A stretch of DNA of 64,000 nt from Chinchilla lanigera (taxonomy: Eukaryota; Chordata; Mammalia; Rodentia; Chinchillidae), in contig NW_004955402.1 of NCBI RefSeq assembly GCF_000276665.1, forward strand, positions 5,380,823 to 5,444,822, given 5' to 3'. Each line of letters begins with the position of its first letter. Position 1 is the first letter of the stretch. Below, in pieces: positions 1-9,814 of the stretch. The notes under the pieces are model-generated. The model worked only from the letters and a program-made list of their open reading frames with translations, was not told where the DNA came from and did no database searches. Made by a program: the position numbers and the translations under genes.

Positions 1-815
1 TTTCCGTTACGCCTCCAGTTCTGTCCATTTCCCTTGTACCACTACTTCCCTTGTGCTCCATTTCCCTTATCTGCTCTGTGTGGATCGGCACCTCGGCTGA
101 TTCCTGCCCTAGGTAATACATGCCCAGGGTTGGGGTAGCTGGATCACATATTCTAGTTTTTTAGGGACCCTCTGCACTCTTCTCCATCACTGATACATTA
201 ATCCACATTCCCACCAACAGTCCGGGAGAGCGCCCTTCTCCTGCACCCTTGCCAGTGTTTATTTATTTACTTGTCTGCTGACAGCCTTTCTCACTGGGGG
301 ACATGATATCTCATTTTAGTTTTAATTTGCATTTCCCCAATGGTTCACGATATTTTGCATAGATTTGGCTGTTTTTATTTCGCCTTTGGAGAAGTGACAC
401 ATCATTTACCCATTTTTAAGTGGATTGCTTGGTTTTTTTGTTAAGTTTTTAGAGTTCCTTCTATATTCTTTCTGTCTGGAATAGCTGACAGATATTTTCC
501 CCTATTCCACAGGTTGTCCCTTCACTCTGTTCATTCTTCCTTTCTTTGGTTCCAACGTAGGCCCCGTTTCTTTCTTTCTTTCTTTTAAAAATGTGTTTAT
601 TTTTCATTAGTAGACATTTGTGGTGCATAAGCTTTACATTCCTTGTGGGGAGTTGTGGGCGCGCCCTGAGTTCATTTTATTACGTGAAATAAATCAGACA
701 CAGGAGCTTCAATATTACACGATTTGTTTCCTTTGCTACACAGAAGCCTTTCAGTTTGGTCTAATCCCATCTATCCATTTTGGTCTTGGTTCCTGTGCTT
801 CTGGGGTCCCTGCAT
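1..815 (-). mobile_element. Old LINE-1 fragment (3' UTR / end of ORF2), minus strand, interrupted
   Basis: Read on the minus strand, this follows the usual mammalian L1 3' region: the stretch at 160-225 mirrors the familiar 'short variable distance after a heterogeneous insert, isolated by priming' tail text of old L1s, and 290-345 mirrors the block that precedes it. The match resumes at about 735-815 after an insertion at about 555-735, which is listed separately. Many substitutions make it an old, dead copy. No reading frame survives. The copy runs off the left edge of the window. Confidence 0.7.
555..735 (-). mobile_element. Short younger L1 3' end inside an older L1, with an inverted 5' piece
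   Basis: A T-rich tract (TTTC repeats, 569-585) is followed by a minus-strand L1 3' end at about 586-680. The same 3' end recurs near 6218, 12045 and 29985 in this window, sharing a TTATTAGTA-like start and a TGTGGGGAG-like motif. From about 680 to 725 the orientation flips: GTGAAATAAATCAGACACAG is plus-strand L1 3' UTR. The interrupted old L1 resumes at about 735. Flanking TTCCTTTCTTTG and TTTCCTTTGCT look like a decayed target duplication. The simplest reading is one small insertion made by twin priming. Confidence 0.5.
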
Positions 816-3800
816 AGCACGCGGAAGAAACTGTTTCACTTTCTCCATCAGATCCCCCTCCATCCCTTAGCTTCTGTTTCCTTCTCCCTTCCTCTCCCTC
901 CTCCTCCACGTTCTTCTTAATTCCTGTTGCCATTAATGCGTTTAATAGCAAACATGTATTGTATTTCACTCACATTACTGATTTTCTCTACTTCTGTCTT
1001 ATTTGCTAAGGCAGTTGGAAGTACGTGTTAGCCAGCAATCTCTTCTGTAATGCTCCTGGCCAAGAGCTCCACCTGCACTCCCTGCAGAGCTGGGTGGGCA
1101 CCTGTGGTGTGCCAGGCACTCCCTGTGCAGGCTCCCAGCCTCTGCCCTCCCCCGGCTTCCCAGGAAATGGATCCCATGGACGGAGAACACGCAGGGAGCC
1201 AGCACACACTTACTGCACACCCCAAGTGTTGGTTGCCTGGCACAAGTGGGCGAGGGGAGGAACAGGACTCCGCCCCATCGCGTGCACGTGGTCCCTGCAC
1301 CTCCTCAGCATCTTCATCCCCGACCCTTCCTCACGACTTTGTGCTCCATCGGTGCACCCTGGCATTGCTGATAGTCAGCACTAGTCTCATTGGCACCAGT
1401 CACCGCCTAATTCAATAAGTTTCTTTTATTACTAAGCTGGAGCCGCGGTGATTTATCTCAAGATCTCACATCATTTGGAGCCTCCTCTGTACTTAAATTA
1501 CAAGCCATGTCACGAAGACATCTCATTTTCCATAAGTAGTAATAGTAAGACTTAAAAGTTACGGGACAATATTTTATAGAGAAATGGTTGCTGAATCTGT
1601 CATTTCCTTCCTAAGCTGGCGATAAGCAACACCAACATAATAGGTTTTTTTTTTTTTAAATTTCCCAATAATTTCAAAAACAAATAGGAACTGCTTCCTT
1701 TTTCCTTCAATGTGGGCATTTAAATTCCATAGATTTTAGGAAATATTTTTGAATGTTTTTTCTTAGATTTTTGACTGAGGATTGTTGAAGAGCTGGTGCT
1801 TAAATCACATGAACTAATATAGAAATACGAATCAAATTTCTCCTGGATTCTGTCTTACCCTGACAAAATTTCAAGGAGCCTTACATATAGGACCCTAAAA
1901 GTGAATAAATTAATAATAATTTTACCCTCAATTTTATGTGCAGAAGATTTAACCACGCAGGGAGTTATGAAAAATGTTTATGTTCCGTATAAAGACAGAC
2001 AGGTGAATAGACAGATAAATCAAGTTGAAGTAAAAGCAAAGGCTTAATAGTTAGCAAGATAGGTTGTCAACTTCACTCCCATGTGTCTTTTTTCAGTAAT
2101 AAAATACTTATAAAATCAGCTTCAGGAAATGTTGAAAAACAGTAAAGGTAGAAGTACTGATACCTATGTCTTATGCTTTTATAGCTCTTACCTTAAGCAG
2201 AAAACATACAATTTTAAGAAAGCAGAGTTGCTCCAAGACAAACATCTGTTCCTCTACTTATACAGTGGTTGGGAAAAAATAACAAAACTTGTTTTGTTCC
2301 TCAAAAACCATTCTGATGTATCAGTTTTGCTGCATTACTGTCAGGGTCATTTCAACTGCGGAATATTAAAACTCAATTCTATTATCACCACTAATCAGAA
2401 TACAGAGTCCCACATGCTGATGCTTTTGACAAATTTATGCGGCTGATAAAATGAAAATCATATTTGTTTGCAGCCTCATCGTGGGTTATCACTGCATTCG
2501 TAACTTGAGAGTCAAACTTTATTTCTTTTTCAAACTCTGCAGCTCAAGAGCAGTATTTTCCGTTACCTGGGCTCACGCTCAGCTGCGGGATGATTCTCTC
2601 CGCTTTATAACGCATCCACCCGCCGAACGTGGTTGGTAGCAAGAAGCAAGGTTAATTGGATTGATAACATGGCAAGATCCAAGTGGCTGCATATTTTAGC
2701 ATCACATTTACTGGAAGTTTGAGAGCATTCTTCATTTCCTACCTCATTTCTCAATAGATGCTATCAATCCCCAAGTTTTACTGTTGTGTAACCTTGTGAA
2801 TCTGACCTCTTTCCTTTCAGCATTTAACCAGCCACCATGGCACTGACCAGTGACTAATTCAGATGGAATAGCAGGGCCAACCTCATTTTGTTTTATGAGG
2901 AGGGAGGAGAGAGAGGATTTTCCATGGGGCCACACTCGCTGATTTGTTTTCCCATCACCGCAGCAGCTCTGCTCCTTACATGCCCAGGGAAAGGGAAGGT
3001 TTATTTCTGGGCCGACAGAACAGCTCGTGTGTAATGGGGCCATGTGCTTCAGGTGCCCACTGGGCACGGCTGCCATCTGAATATGGGCAGCCTGCTACCT
3101 TCAGGCATCTGCTATTCCAGTCTCGAGTTTTGGTTTGTGCATAAAGCATCCACTGGGATAGCTTGCAGCCCAAGCTTGGCTCCGAAGCCGACAGCCAGAT
3201 CCAGCCCCTTTACCCACCCACGTTTACCAGCCCTGAGTGCAGCCAGGGTGGAGCTGCAGGGCCAGGCAAGTAGACACCTCAGCCAGGCCGTCACTGCCCA
3301 CCCCTCCGCCTTGCAGAGGGCCTGCTAGCTGCTAAACTCTGAGGATGCAAAAAGGAGCAAGACGCAGTGCCCTCTTCCAGGGTTACACAGCTCTGCGGGT
3401 CACTGGGGCCACTGGAGTGCCACGCTGGTGCGCTTGGTGTCCCGGAGAGAGAGCGAGGGGAGATGGATCGGGAGCCGTGTCACAGAGGTGTGAGTAATCC
3501 CGGGTGGCCGAAGATCCAGCACCTACTGTTGTGCTGGATCCAAAGCACTCCGGCCAAGGACACCGGCCCCTCAGCCCCAGAGGGATGGATGTTCAGGCAA
3601 AGGAGATTATGCGCTTATGTGACATCATCTCGTGTAACCGCGAAGCCATTATCTAGAGTGATGCTGTAATCCGGAAGACAAGATGCAGAACTTCCCGAGA
3701 GTTTCTCACCTGTGAAGTGTGAGGGGCGTGATTCGGACTCTGAACTGTAACCCTCTGCTCCTCCCTCGGCTGGGGCCTGCCCAGAGGACATCGCCAGTGT

Positions 3801-4195
3801 CCCCTCCTGCACTGGGGGCTGCTGTTCTCCTCCCAACCACGGAACAGCCCTCCCACCCTGCCATGGACTCCTTCACTCAGTGGGTGCGCCCACTTGGGGG
3901 TTCCCCAACCCGTGTGACCCGGCAGCCCTGGTGTTTGTGGCCAGCTTTCTGCTCTCCCATGTGGGCAGGAGTGCCCGGGTCACCAGGCCACCTGCTCCAC
4001 CAGCCCCGCCAAGCCGAGAGTCTCTCCACCCTGCAAGTCTCTACTGCTCCTTCTTCCCGCTCCTCCAGCCCAAGGGCCTCTTCCTTCCACACCCTTCCCG
4101 AGGGCTACAGTTCCCGGACCCTCCTCACCTGGCCCCTGAAGACCACCATCCTCATCAGTTCAGCATCTACAGGCCACTGATGTGTCAAGTGTTGA
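816..4195. other. No gene or confident repeat recognised
   Basis: Open frames here (up to 153 codons near 3719-4180) lie in GC-rich stretches, overlap each other on both strands and show no recognisable domain. 1441-2740 is AT-rich single-copy-looking sequence. 2440-2700 stands out mildly: several CpGs and a homeodomain-like TTAATTGGATTGAT. 2900-4200 is GC-richer and CpG-poor, so it is not a CpG island. Confidence 0.5.
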
Positions 4196-4197
4196 AG

Positions 4198-4258
4198 CCA
4201 GCGGATCTGCAGATCACAGCTCTGCTGCTTACCAACTGAGTGCCCTTGGAAACGCCCG
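4198..4258 (+). mobile_element. MIR SINE core fragment
   Basis: The stretch around AGCTCTGCTGCTTACCAACT, followed by a GTGCCCTTGGAAA-like segment, matches the MIR core, which reads 'AGCTCTGCCACTTAC...TGTGACCTTGGG'. It is about 60 bases of an ancient tRNA-derived SINE with many substitutions. Confidence 0.5.
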
Positions 4259-4337
4259 CTGTGTATCACAGTAGCACAGACTCAGCGAACTTTCTTTTTC
4301 AAAAAGCCCAGAGTAACACTTGATGCACAAGCCACCA

Positions 4338-4402
4338 CATTGCACAACACCCGGCCGGGGTGGTAAGAGAATCCCTAAGTGTGGTGGAGGGGTTGTGCAA
4401 TG
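4338..4402. repeat. Inverted repeat, 11-bp perfect arms
   Basis: CATTGCACAAC at 4338-4348 is mirrored by GTTGTGCAATG at 4392-4402. The loop is 43 bases and contains CCGGCCGGGG. Similarity extends a few bases inward (ACCC/GGGG). It is not within a repeat I recognise. It may be chance or a remnant of a foldback DNA element. Confidence 0.5.
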
Positions 4403-5845
4403 CACAAACTTAAGATTGCATACAACAGCTCTACCCAGGATACAAGTGACCCGTAACTGCTCCTCCTTTCTTTTCTGCTTGCTAATCATCCCTTTGGGAA
4501 CAGATGCAACAGCCCCGAAAGTTCCAGGTGGGGTCAGGAGAGCAGCTACCGTCTACAGCACATTGTTAAGGTGAAGGTTTGAAAGAAAAGAGCGGCACTG
4601 TTGTCTTGTTCGTGAAAATGCCTTTGGAAAATGGCGCTGTGGAAGAGCAGGTGGCCAGGAGCTCTGTCGGCCTTTCCTGGAAGTCCACAGGGACATGAGC
4701 AGGGCCTGGCAACAGGCATCAAGTCCCCCAGTGCTGCCTTCAGCCCAAGGAAGCCTGTCATAGTGGTGCAGTCACGGTGCCATCAGGGGCCCTGGGTGAT
4801 GTCATCCTTGCTTTCTGGAAATAGATCCTTTGATGGTTCAAATCCTGTCACAGCCAGAGGTTGAATTCACCAGAGAGTGATCATAGCTAATTCTGGCTTC
4901 CCAGTGGCATCTAAGTGCATGGCTGTGCTCAGGGAATATTAATAAATAATAACAACTGCACTTGACTAAGGGAATCAGCCCCCGGCACGCTGAGACTAGA
5001 AAAACCCAGTCTTTCCATGGTCATTCATTAAGATTAGAAAGCTAACTAGCTCTGTAAGAAAAATGAAGCAGTCTTTCATACTCAAGGCTAGAAATGCCTA
5101 GAATGATTTAATTTTACTGGGTTCTCTGTGTTTCCTTTCTTTTCTTTGTGTTTTAGAGCAGAATACTAACTCAGACAGCCATAAAGGAAAGTTATTAGAA
5201 ACCACAACTGAAAAACATACAGCTGTTATTTCTTCAGCAAAGCTTTATCGCTCAGCTGACTATTCTAGAAATACACAAAAGGATCAAGGTTTATAAGAAC
5301 ATGACAAGGGGCTGGGCTAAAACAGTTTGAAAAAGAACCATCCAGACCAAGCAGTTTTATTGTCCCAGTTCTGTGTATGAAAGACACTGAATGGCTTCTT
5401 CCAATTTCTAGAAATGTTTGAGTCTGTTCTGCTGAAGCTTTTCAAGTTGACTTTAGTCCCGTTGTATATAGACGTCATTATTGCTTTTATGCCTACCACT
5501 AAAGAAATGCCTAATGCCTGGGCATCTTTAATAATCTACATTTTGTTTCATAGAACTGAAATCACAGTGCCCCTGGGCAGTGGTTGTTTTTTTATTTTCT
5601 CTCTTTTTTTTTTTTAGGTAAATGGATGTATAAACCTCCAGACAAGACAAATTACTCTCTGAGTTTAGAGGTGCAAAAACTGCTTTTAACAAGAAATAAT
5701 GCAAAGACAAGGATCACAGAAAGTCTCATATGAAGGCGTATTTCAACTAGGTTATGAAGAACAATTAGATGTGGTTATGTAGATATTGAAGGCATTGGCC
5801 TGCACAGAACAGAAACGTAAACCCTTCAAAAGTTTTCTAATTGTC
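4403..5845. other. No gene or confident repeat recognised
   Basis: Mixed-composition sequence with only short open frames (71-86 codons at most) and no recognisable domain. 4900-5850 is AT-rich and looks single-copy. Homopolymer T runs occur at about 5588-5616. Confidence 0.4.
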
Positions 5846-5982
5846 TTACTTTTATTTTTTTGAGACAGGTCCTTACCATGTTACCCATGTTGGGTTTGAA
5901 TTCTTGAATTCAATTGACCCTCCAGCCCCAATCTCCACAGTAGCCAGGACTACAGGCATGCACCATCATGCCCGACATGAAT
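5846..5982 (-). mobile_element. B1/Alu-like 7SL-derived SINE, diverged
   Basis: A T-rich tail and TGAGACAGGTCCTTACCATG open the element. GACTACAGGCATGCACCATC and ATGCCCGACATG close it. These are the reverse complement of the 3' and 5' ends of a 7SL-type SINE. Divergence is well above the copy at 11428. Confidence 0.75.
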
Positions 5983-6217
5983 GTTCGTCTTTCTTGTAAG
6001 TGACCTGCCCCTACTTTCCCCTCTCCTCTCCACCACGCTTGACTTATTCCAGCTTTCCTCTCTTCTCCTTGAGAAGAAAGTCTGTCTCTCCTTCCTTTGG
6101 GTCATCTTTCAGCCTTTCTCTGCTATCCTAGCAAGCCTAGTTTAGCCTTGAGCTGTCTTATTGCTGTAAGAAGTCTCTTGTGTAGCAGATATCACTAATA
6201 AAAACAGTCTTTGCTAT

Positions 6218-6916
6218 TTGTATTAGTCCACATTTCCAGCCCACAATGATCACACTCATTGTGGGGAGTTGGCGCACACACACACATAACACGTCTGAAT
6301 TCTTTTGTTACCCCACCCCCTCTCCTCCCTCCGTCTCCTGGTCCCCTTCCCATTTGCAGAAGTTCTATCTTTCTGTTTCCTAGTTTCTATCTTTTATTTT
6401 GCCCTTATTTGTTTATACTTTGGATTTCTCATGAAGAGAACCCATATGATATTTAAGCTTCTATGTCTGATTTATTTCATTTCATGTTGTGGTCTCAAGG
6501 TGCAGCCATTTTCCTAACAAATGACTCAAGTTTATCTTTATGGCAGAGTAGTGCTCCAGTATACGTAGAGATCACGCTTTATTTAGCCACTCATCTATTG
6601 AACTTAGAGCCCACTGGCAACATTTAGCTATATGAGTTGTGCTGTTATAAACATGGGTGTGCATGGATCACTGTAATATGATGTCTTTATTTCTTTCAGG
6701 AAGATACCTAGAAGGGAAATAGCTGAACTAAACGGAATTTCTATTTTCACTTTTTGAGGAATCTCCATGCCGATTTCCATAGGGGTTGTGCTAGTTTCCA
6801 TTCCCAAATTAAAACAATGAGATTCAGAAAGAATGGCTATCATTAAGAAAACAAATAATAATAAATTCTTGGGGGCTGAGAGAGAAAGGGACCCCCTCCA
6901 CTGTTGATGGGAAAGG
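6218..6916 (-). mobile_element. LINE-1 3' end with inverted 5' segment, target duplication present
   Basis: 6218-6800 is L1 3' UTR on the minus strand (for example the reverse complement of 'CCCATGTTTATAACAGCAC' at 6640-6660). At about 6801 orientation flips: 6802-6912 is plus-strand L1 (GAATGGCTATCATTAAG, then CCACTGTTGATGGG). The flipped segment is the one that should lie immediately upstream, so nothing is lost at the junction. CTTTGCTAT flanks the element at 6209-6217 and 6917-6925. This is a 5'-inverted insertion made by twin priming. No ORF survives. Confidence 0.75.
6240..6265. other. Perfect 10-bp hairpin in an L1 3' end
   Basis: CCCACAATGA (6240-6249) and TCATTGTGGG (6256-6265) are exact reverse complements with a 6-base loop. 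It lies within 30 bases of the 3' terminus of the L1 above. Related L1 ends near 620-660 and 30005-30035 keep parts of the same motif (for example TTCCTTGTGGGGAG). A role in L1 RNA recognition is only an inference. Confidence 0.7.
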
Positions 6917-6925
6917 CTTTGCTAT

Positions 6926-7055
6926 CTTATTGCACATTTCTTGTAAGTTCCTTGAGAATTGAGAACTGTCTGTCTTTTCATTTCTGTGTTGTCAATGCTT
7001 AGAACCATGTCTGCGGTGGAGTAAGTGCTTATTGAATGGATGAATGGATGAATGT
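6926..7055 (+). mobile_element. LINE-2 3' end
   Basis: The block around CTTGTAAGTTCCTTGAGAA, the central CTTAGAACCATGTCTGC and the terminal TATTGAATGGATGAATGGAT match the conserved 3' end of L2, including its TGAATGA-type terminal repeat. The L1 at 6218-6916 is inserted at its left edge. Confidence 0.7.
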
Positions 7056-8070
7056 GTATAAGGAGTGGAGGAATCCTAGAATAGTTCACACTGGATACAG
7101 GTTAGTCCAGAAACAAGAACATCGTGGGAGCTGAAGTTGGAAAGTTATACTGAAGCCTGACCTCATGAACCTGAAGTGCAGGACAGTGAGCTTGGGAGCA
7201 AATCCAACTGGGCACAAAAACAGAGGTCACATGTTGGCAGGAGTCTGTGAAGCACTGACAGCATGAGCCAATGGACGCTTTGACCTCAGAGACAAGATGT
7301 CAGAACTATGCTGAAGGAGGAGTCAGGGCAGAGGATGGATCTGCGGGCAGAATGTCAAGAGAAAGTAAGACTATGGGTGATAAGAACAGCAACTGGGTCA
7401 CTGGTTGGGTCACTGGTTGGGTCACTGGTTGGGCGTTCCCTGCACCAACCTGATGGAGGCCACTACAGAGTGGCTCTGAGCTGGGATTAATATTAACCCA
7501 CTGGCTTTCCATGTTTACTTGTGAGTTGTCTGAAGCTTAGGCACCCTGTCTGAAGATGGACAGTGGACTCAGTAAGTAAACCTCTGTGCGTCCCTGGTCA
7601 CCCTGAGGCCTGTATTGGAGTGTGGAGCTGTGACACCTCAAAGGACAAGGCCACAGCTGAGGACGTTTGGCTCCAACCCCAATTAACTACAAGAAGACTG
7701 CAGCTACAAGCTCCACACTCCTACAATAAATACCAACCTCCAGATAAGGTAGTTCTCCGAATTGACATAATTACTACTTGGGAAAATTCTCCCAAGGTCC
7801 TGCTAGACTCCTGCATTTTCTTGAGTAAACTTCTCCTTTGTATGAAAACCAAATAAATTCGGGCTGCCCAGAGAAATCTTTGATTAAACTCAGAGAATAT
7901 CGAAGCTGTAAGAGAGTGAAACCCTCCTAAAGCCCTGAAATCATTTCAATTGTCTCATTTATTTAAACCTTCGCCATCCACTCGCTTGGGAGATTGTGGG
8001 CCTGATCAGCCCACAATAACTAAGGGTTATTTAACCCAGTACCAACCCACTAGCAAGATAACAGTAGTAG
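7056..8070 (+). mobile_element. Possible LTR-like or unassigned sequence with 12-bp minisatellite
   Basis: I do not recognise a family. 7540-7860 has LTR-like traits: a pyrimidine-rich 3' part, an AATAAA at 7851-7856 and short purine/pyrimidine blocks. I saw no clear TG...CA ends or paired LTR. The longest frame (97 codons, 7563-7856) has no recognised domain. A 12-bp tandem repeat lies at 7395-7433. Confidence 0.25.
7395..7433. repeat. 12-bp minisatellite, 3.25 perfect units
   Basis: GGGTCACTGGTT is repeated three times without error, followed by GGG. The unit length is a multiple of three, so open frames crossing it translate as a four-residue repeat. That is an effect of the repeat and not evidence of a protein. 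Confidence 0.9.
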
Positions 8071-8507
8071 CATTATGGCTTGTATCTAGATGTCCCCCTA
8101 CATTCTCATGAGCTCATAGCTGGGTCTTTGGGGAGGTGGCTGGATCATGGGTGTGGGACACTGGATTAGGGTGTGTGATAGTGGGCTTAAGGGCATGTGA
8201 TCATTACACTGGTCTAGAACGGATCTGGGTGTGAATAATGGGAAGGCACCCAGGGTGTGGTTGGCACCACCCAAAAGGCTGGTAGCCTGGATGGGACAAA
8301 AGGGAGGGGATCGATGCTTGCTGCTTTGCTTCACTGCTTTCTGCCTGCCCTGCCATGGATAGTTTGTCCTCTGCCATGCCACCCTGCCTTGCAGCCAGCA
8401 AGCTATGGACTGAAACCTCTACGAACTGTGAGCTAAAATACACCTTTTCTCCTTTAACTCTGGCTATCAGGTATTTTGTTTCAGCATCTAGAAAAGTAAC
8501 TAAGGCA
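8071..8507 (+). mobile_element. Solo MaLR-type LTR
   Basis: Starts ATTATGGCTTGTATCTAGATG and runs through GGTGGCTGGATC, GCCACCCTGCCTTG, TATGGACTGAAACC and GTGAGCTAAAAT to GAAAAGTAACTAAGGCA. These blocks recur in the same order at 9222 and 13184 and, reversed, at 23961-24422. The order and length (about 440 bp) fit a solo LTR of the nonautonomous MaLR/ERVL group (MST/MT-like). No internal coding region is attached. 50-60 codon frames inside are incidental. Confidence 0.75.
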
Positions 8508-9221
8508 GGTAGCTAATAAAGTCCCCATTCAATAGGAAACAGAAGCATGAATGTCCACTAAGTAACTCATTCATGATGCAGAGGATTGGGAAAAGTGTGT
8601 GAGGAGAATGATCTGGAGGGTAGTAGGGGGGCTGTCAGTAGCTATGTCTGGCTGCTGTCTTTCTAGGTGTCCTCCAAGTGGTGTTGGCCATGCCATTTGC
8701 TCTGACCAGTTGAATATAAGTGAAAGTGACAGGTGTCATTTCTATGTAGGAGACCTGAAAACCAATGTACAGTTCATCTGACTTGCGATGTACAATTTCT
8801 TCTGCCACAGAGACCAGCAACATTCATGGGGCTGTTCTGCAGCTCTGGTCCTGGAGGATTCCTGTGAGACAGAGACCAGCAGCCTGTGATGGATGTAGAG
8901 CATGGGTTATTTGAAACCACTGAGACTTGACTGGTCTTTTTATACATACAGCACTCTAGCATACCTAGTCTTATCCAAACAGAGCTGTCACAGACCTTCT
9001 GGGACAAAAATAGAGCATCTCCAGCTACCTCATGATGACACTGAGTGAAAAATGCTGCAGGTTGGTTATCATTTTCTGTCCTGGTCTTTCCCATAGCTCC
9101 CCTCATATTTGAAGTTTGGTGGAGACAGGCAAGCAAACCTCAGCCCTCAGCCATGATGCTGCAGTCTTTTTAATGCTGGTCCATGCAAGGTTCTGCTTTT
9201 ATTTTTCCCATTCTTCCTTCT
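8508..9221. other. Unassigned DNA between two LTRs
   Basis: About 700 bases between two same-strand MaLR-type LTRs. No retroviral frame is visible; the longest frame (120 codons, minus, 8774-9136) shows no recognisable domain. It could be a remnant of MaLR internal sequence or ordinary host DNA. I cannot separate these. Confidence 0.35.
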
Positions 9222-9614
9222 TATACTTTGTGTCCAGATGCCCCCCCAAAAAAGTCTTATTTGGTCATAGAGGTTTTTTCAAAGGTAGCTGAATCTAGAG
9301 TGTACAATGCTGGAATTAAAGGTGCTGGGATTAAGGGTGGGTGATTGTTGGATCAACCCACTGACTGGATTGGCACCGCCCTAATTCCAGCAGTCTGGAT
9401 GAGATAAATGGGGCAGAAAGAGGCTTGTCTCCTTGCTTGTTGCTTTGCTACTTTCTTCCTGCCATGAACTGTTCTCTGTGAAGCCACCCTGCCTTGGAGC
9501 CAGCCAAATATGGACTGAAACATCTACAAACTGTGAGCTAAATAAACCTTTCCCCCTTTAACCTTAGAGGGGCAGGTATTTTGTCCCAGCAATAAGACAA
9601 AAGTAACTTAGACA
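9222..9614 (+). mobile_element. Solo MaLR-type LTR
   Basis: Blocks: GTGTCCAGATG, GATTAAGGGTGGGTGATTG, CACTGACTGGATTGGCACCG, GCCACCCTGCCTTGGAGCC, TATGGACTGAAAC, GTGAGCTAAATAAACC and AAGTAACTTAGACA. This is the closest copy in the window to the MST/MT-like LTR pattern. AATAAA at about 9540 is the LTR polyadenylation signal position. Confidence 0.8.
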
Positions 9615-9702
9615 GTCCTGATCCCAAAGCAAATATGCATGTGTGCCCACAAAAGCTTTTTGTGTTTTTAATTTGCATAATTGGTATAGTGCTTTAATTC
9701 TT

Positions 9703-9800
9703 CATTTTAGGTTTGCTTGTTTGTTTTTTGTACTCGGAATTGGGCCTCGGACTTGCCAAGCAAGTTGCTGTGCCACTGAGCTATATCCCTGGCCCTTCTG
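9703..9800 (-). mobile_element. ID-like SINE (tRNA-derived) with 14-bp target duplication
   Basis: Reverse complement of the tRNA-like head: GTGCCACTGAGCTATATCCC at the right, GGACTTGCCAAGCAAG in the middle, and a T-rich tail at the left. The perfect direct repeat GTGCTTTAATTCTT flanks it at 9689-9702 and 9801-9814. Confidence 0.85.
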
Positions 9801-9814
9801 GTGCTTTAATTCTT

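Noticed and set aside
8071..9614. Intact endogenous retrovirus between the two LTRs
   Set aside because: Only about 700 bases separate them, no retroviral frame is visible, and the two LTRs are too different to be a recent pair.
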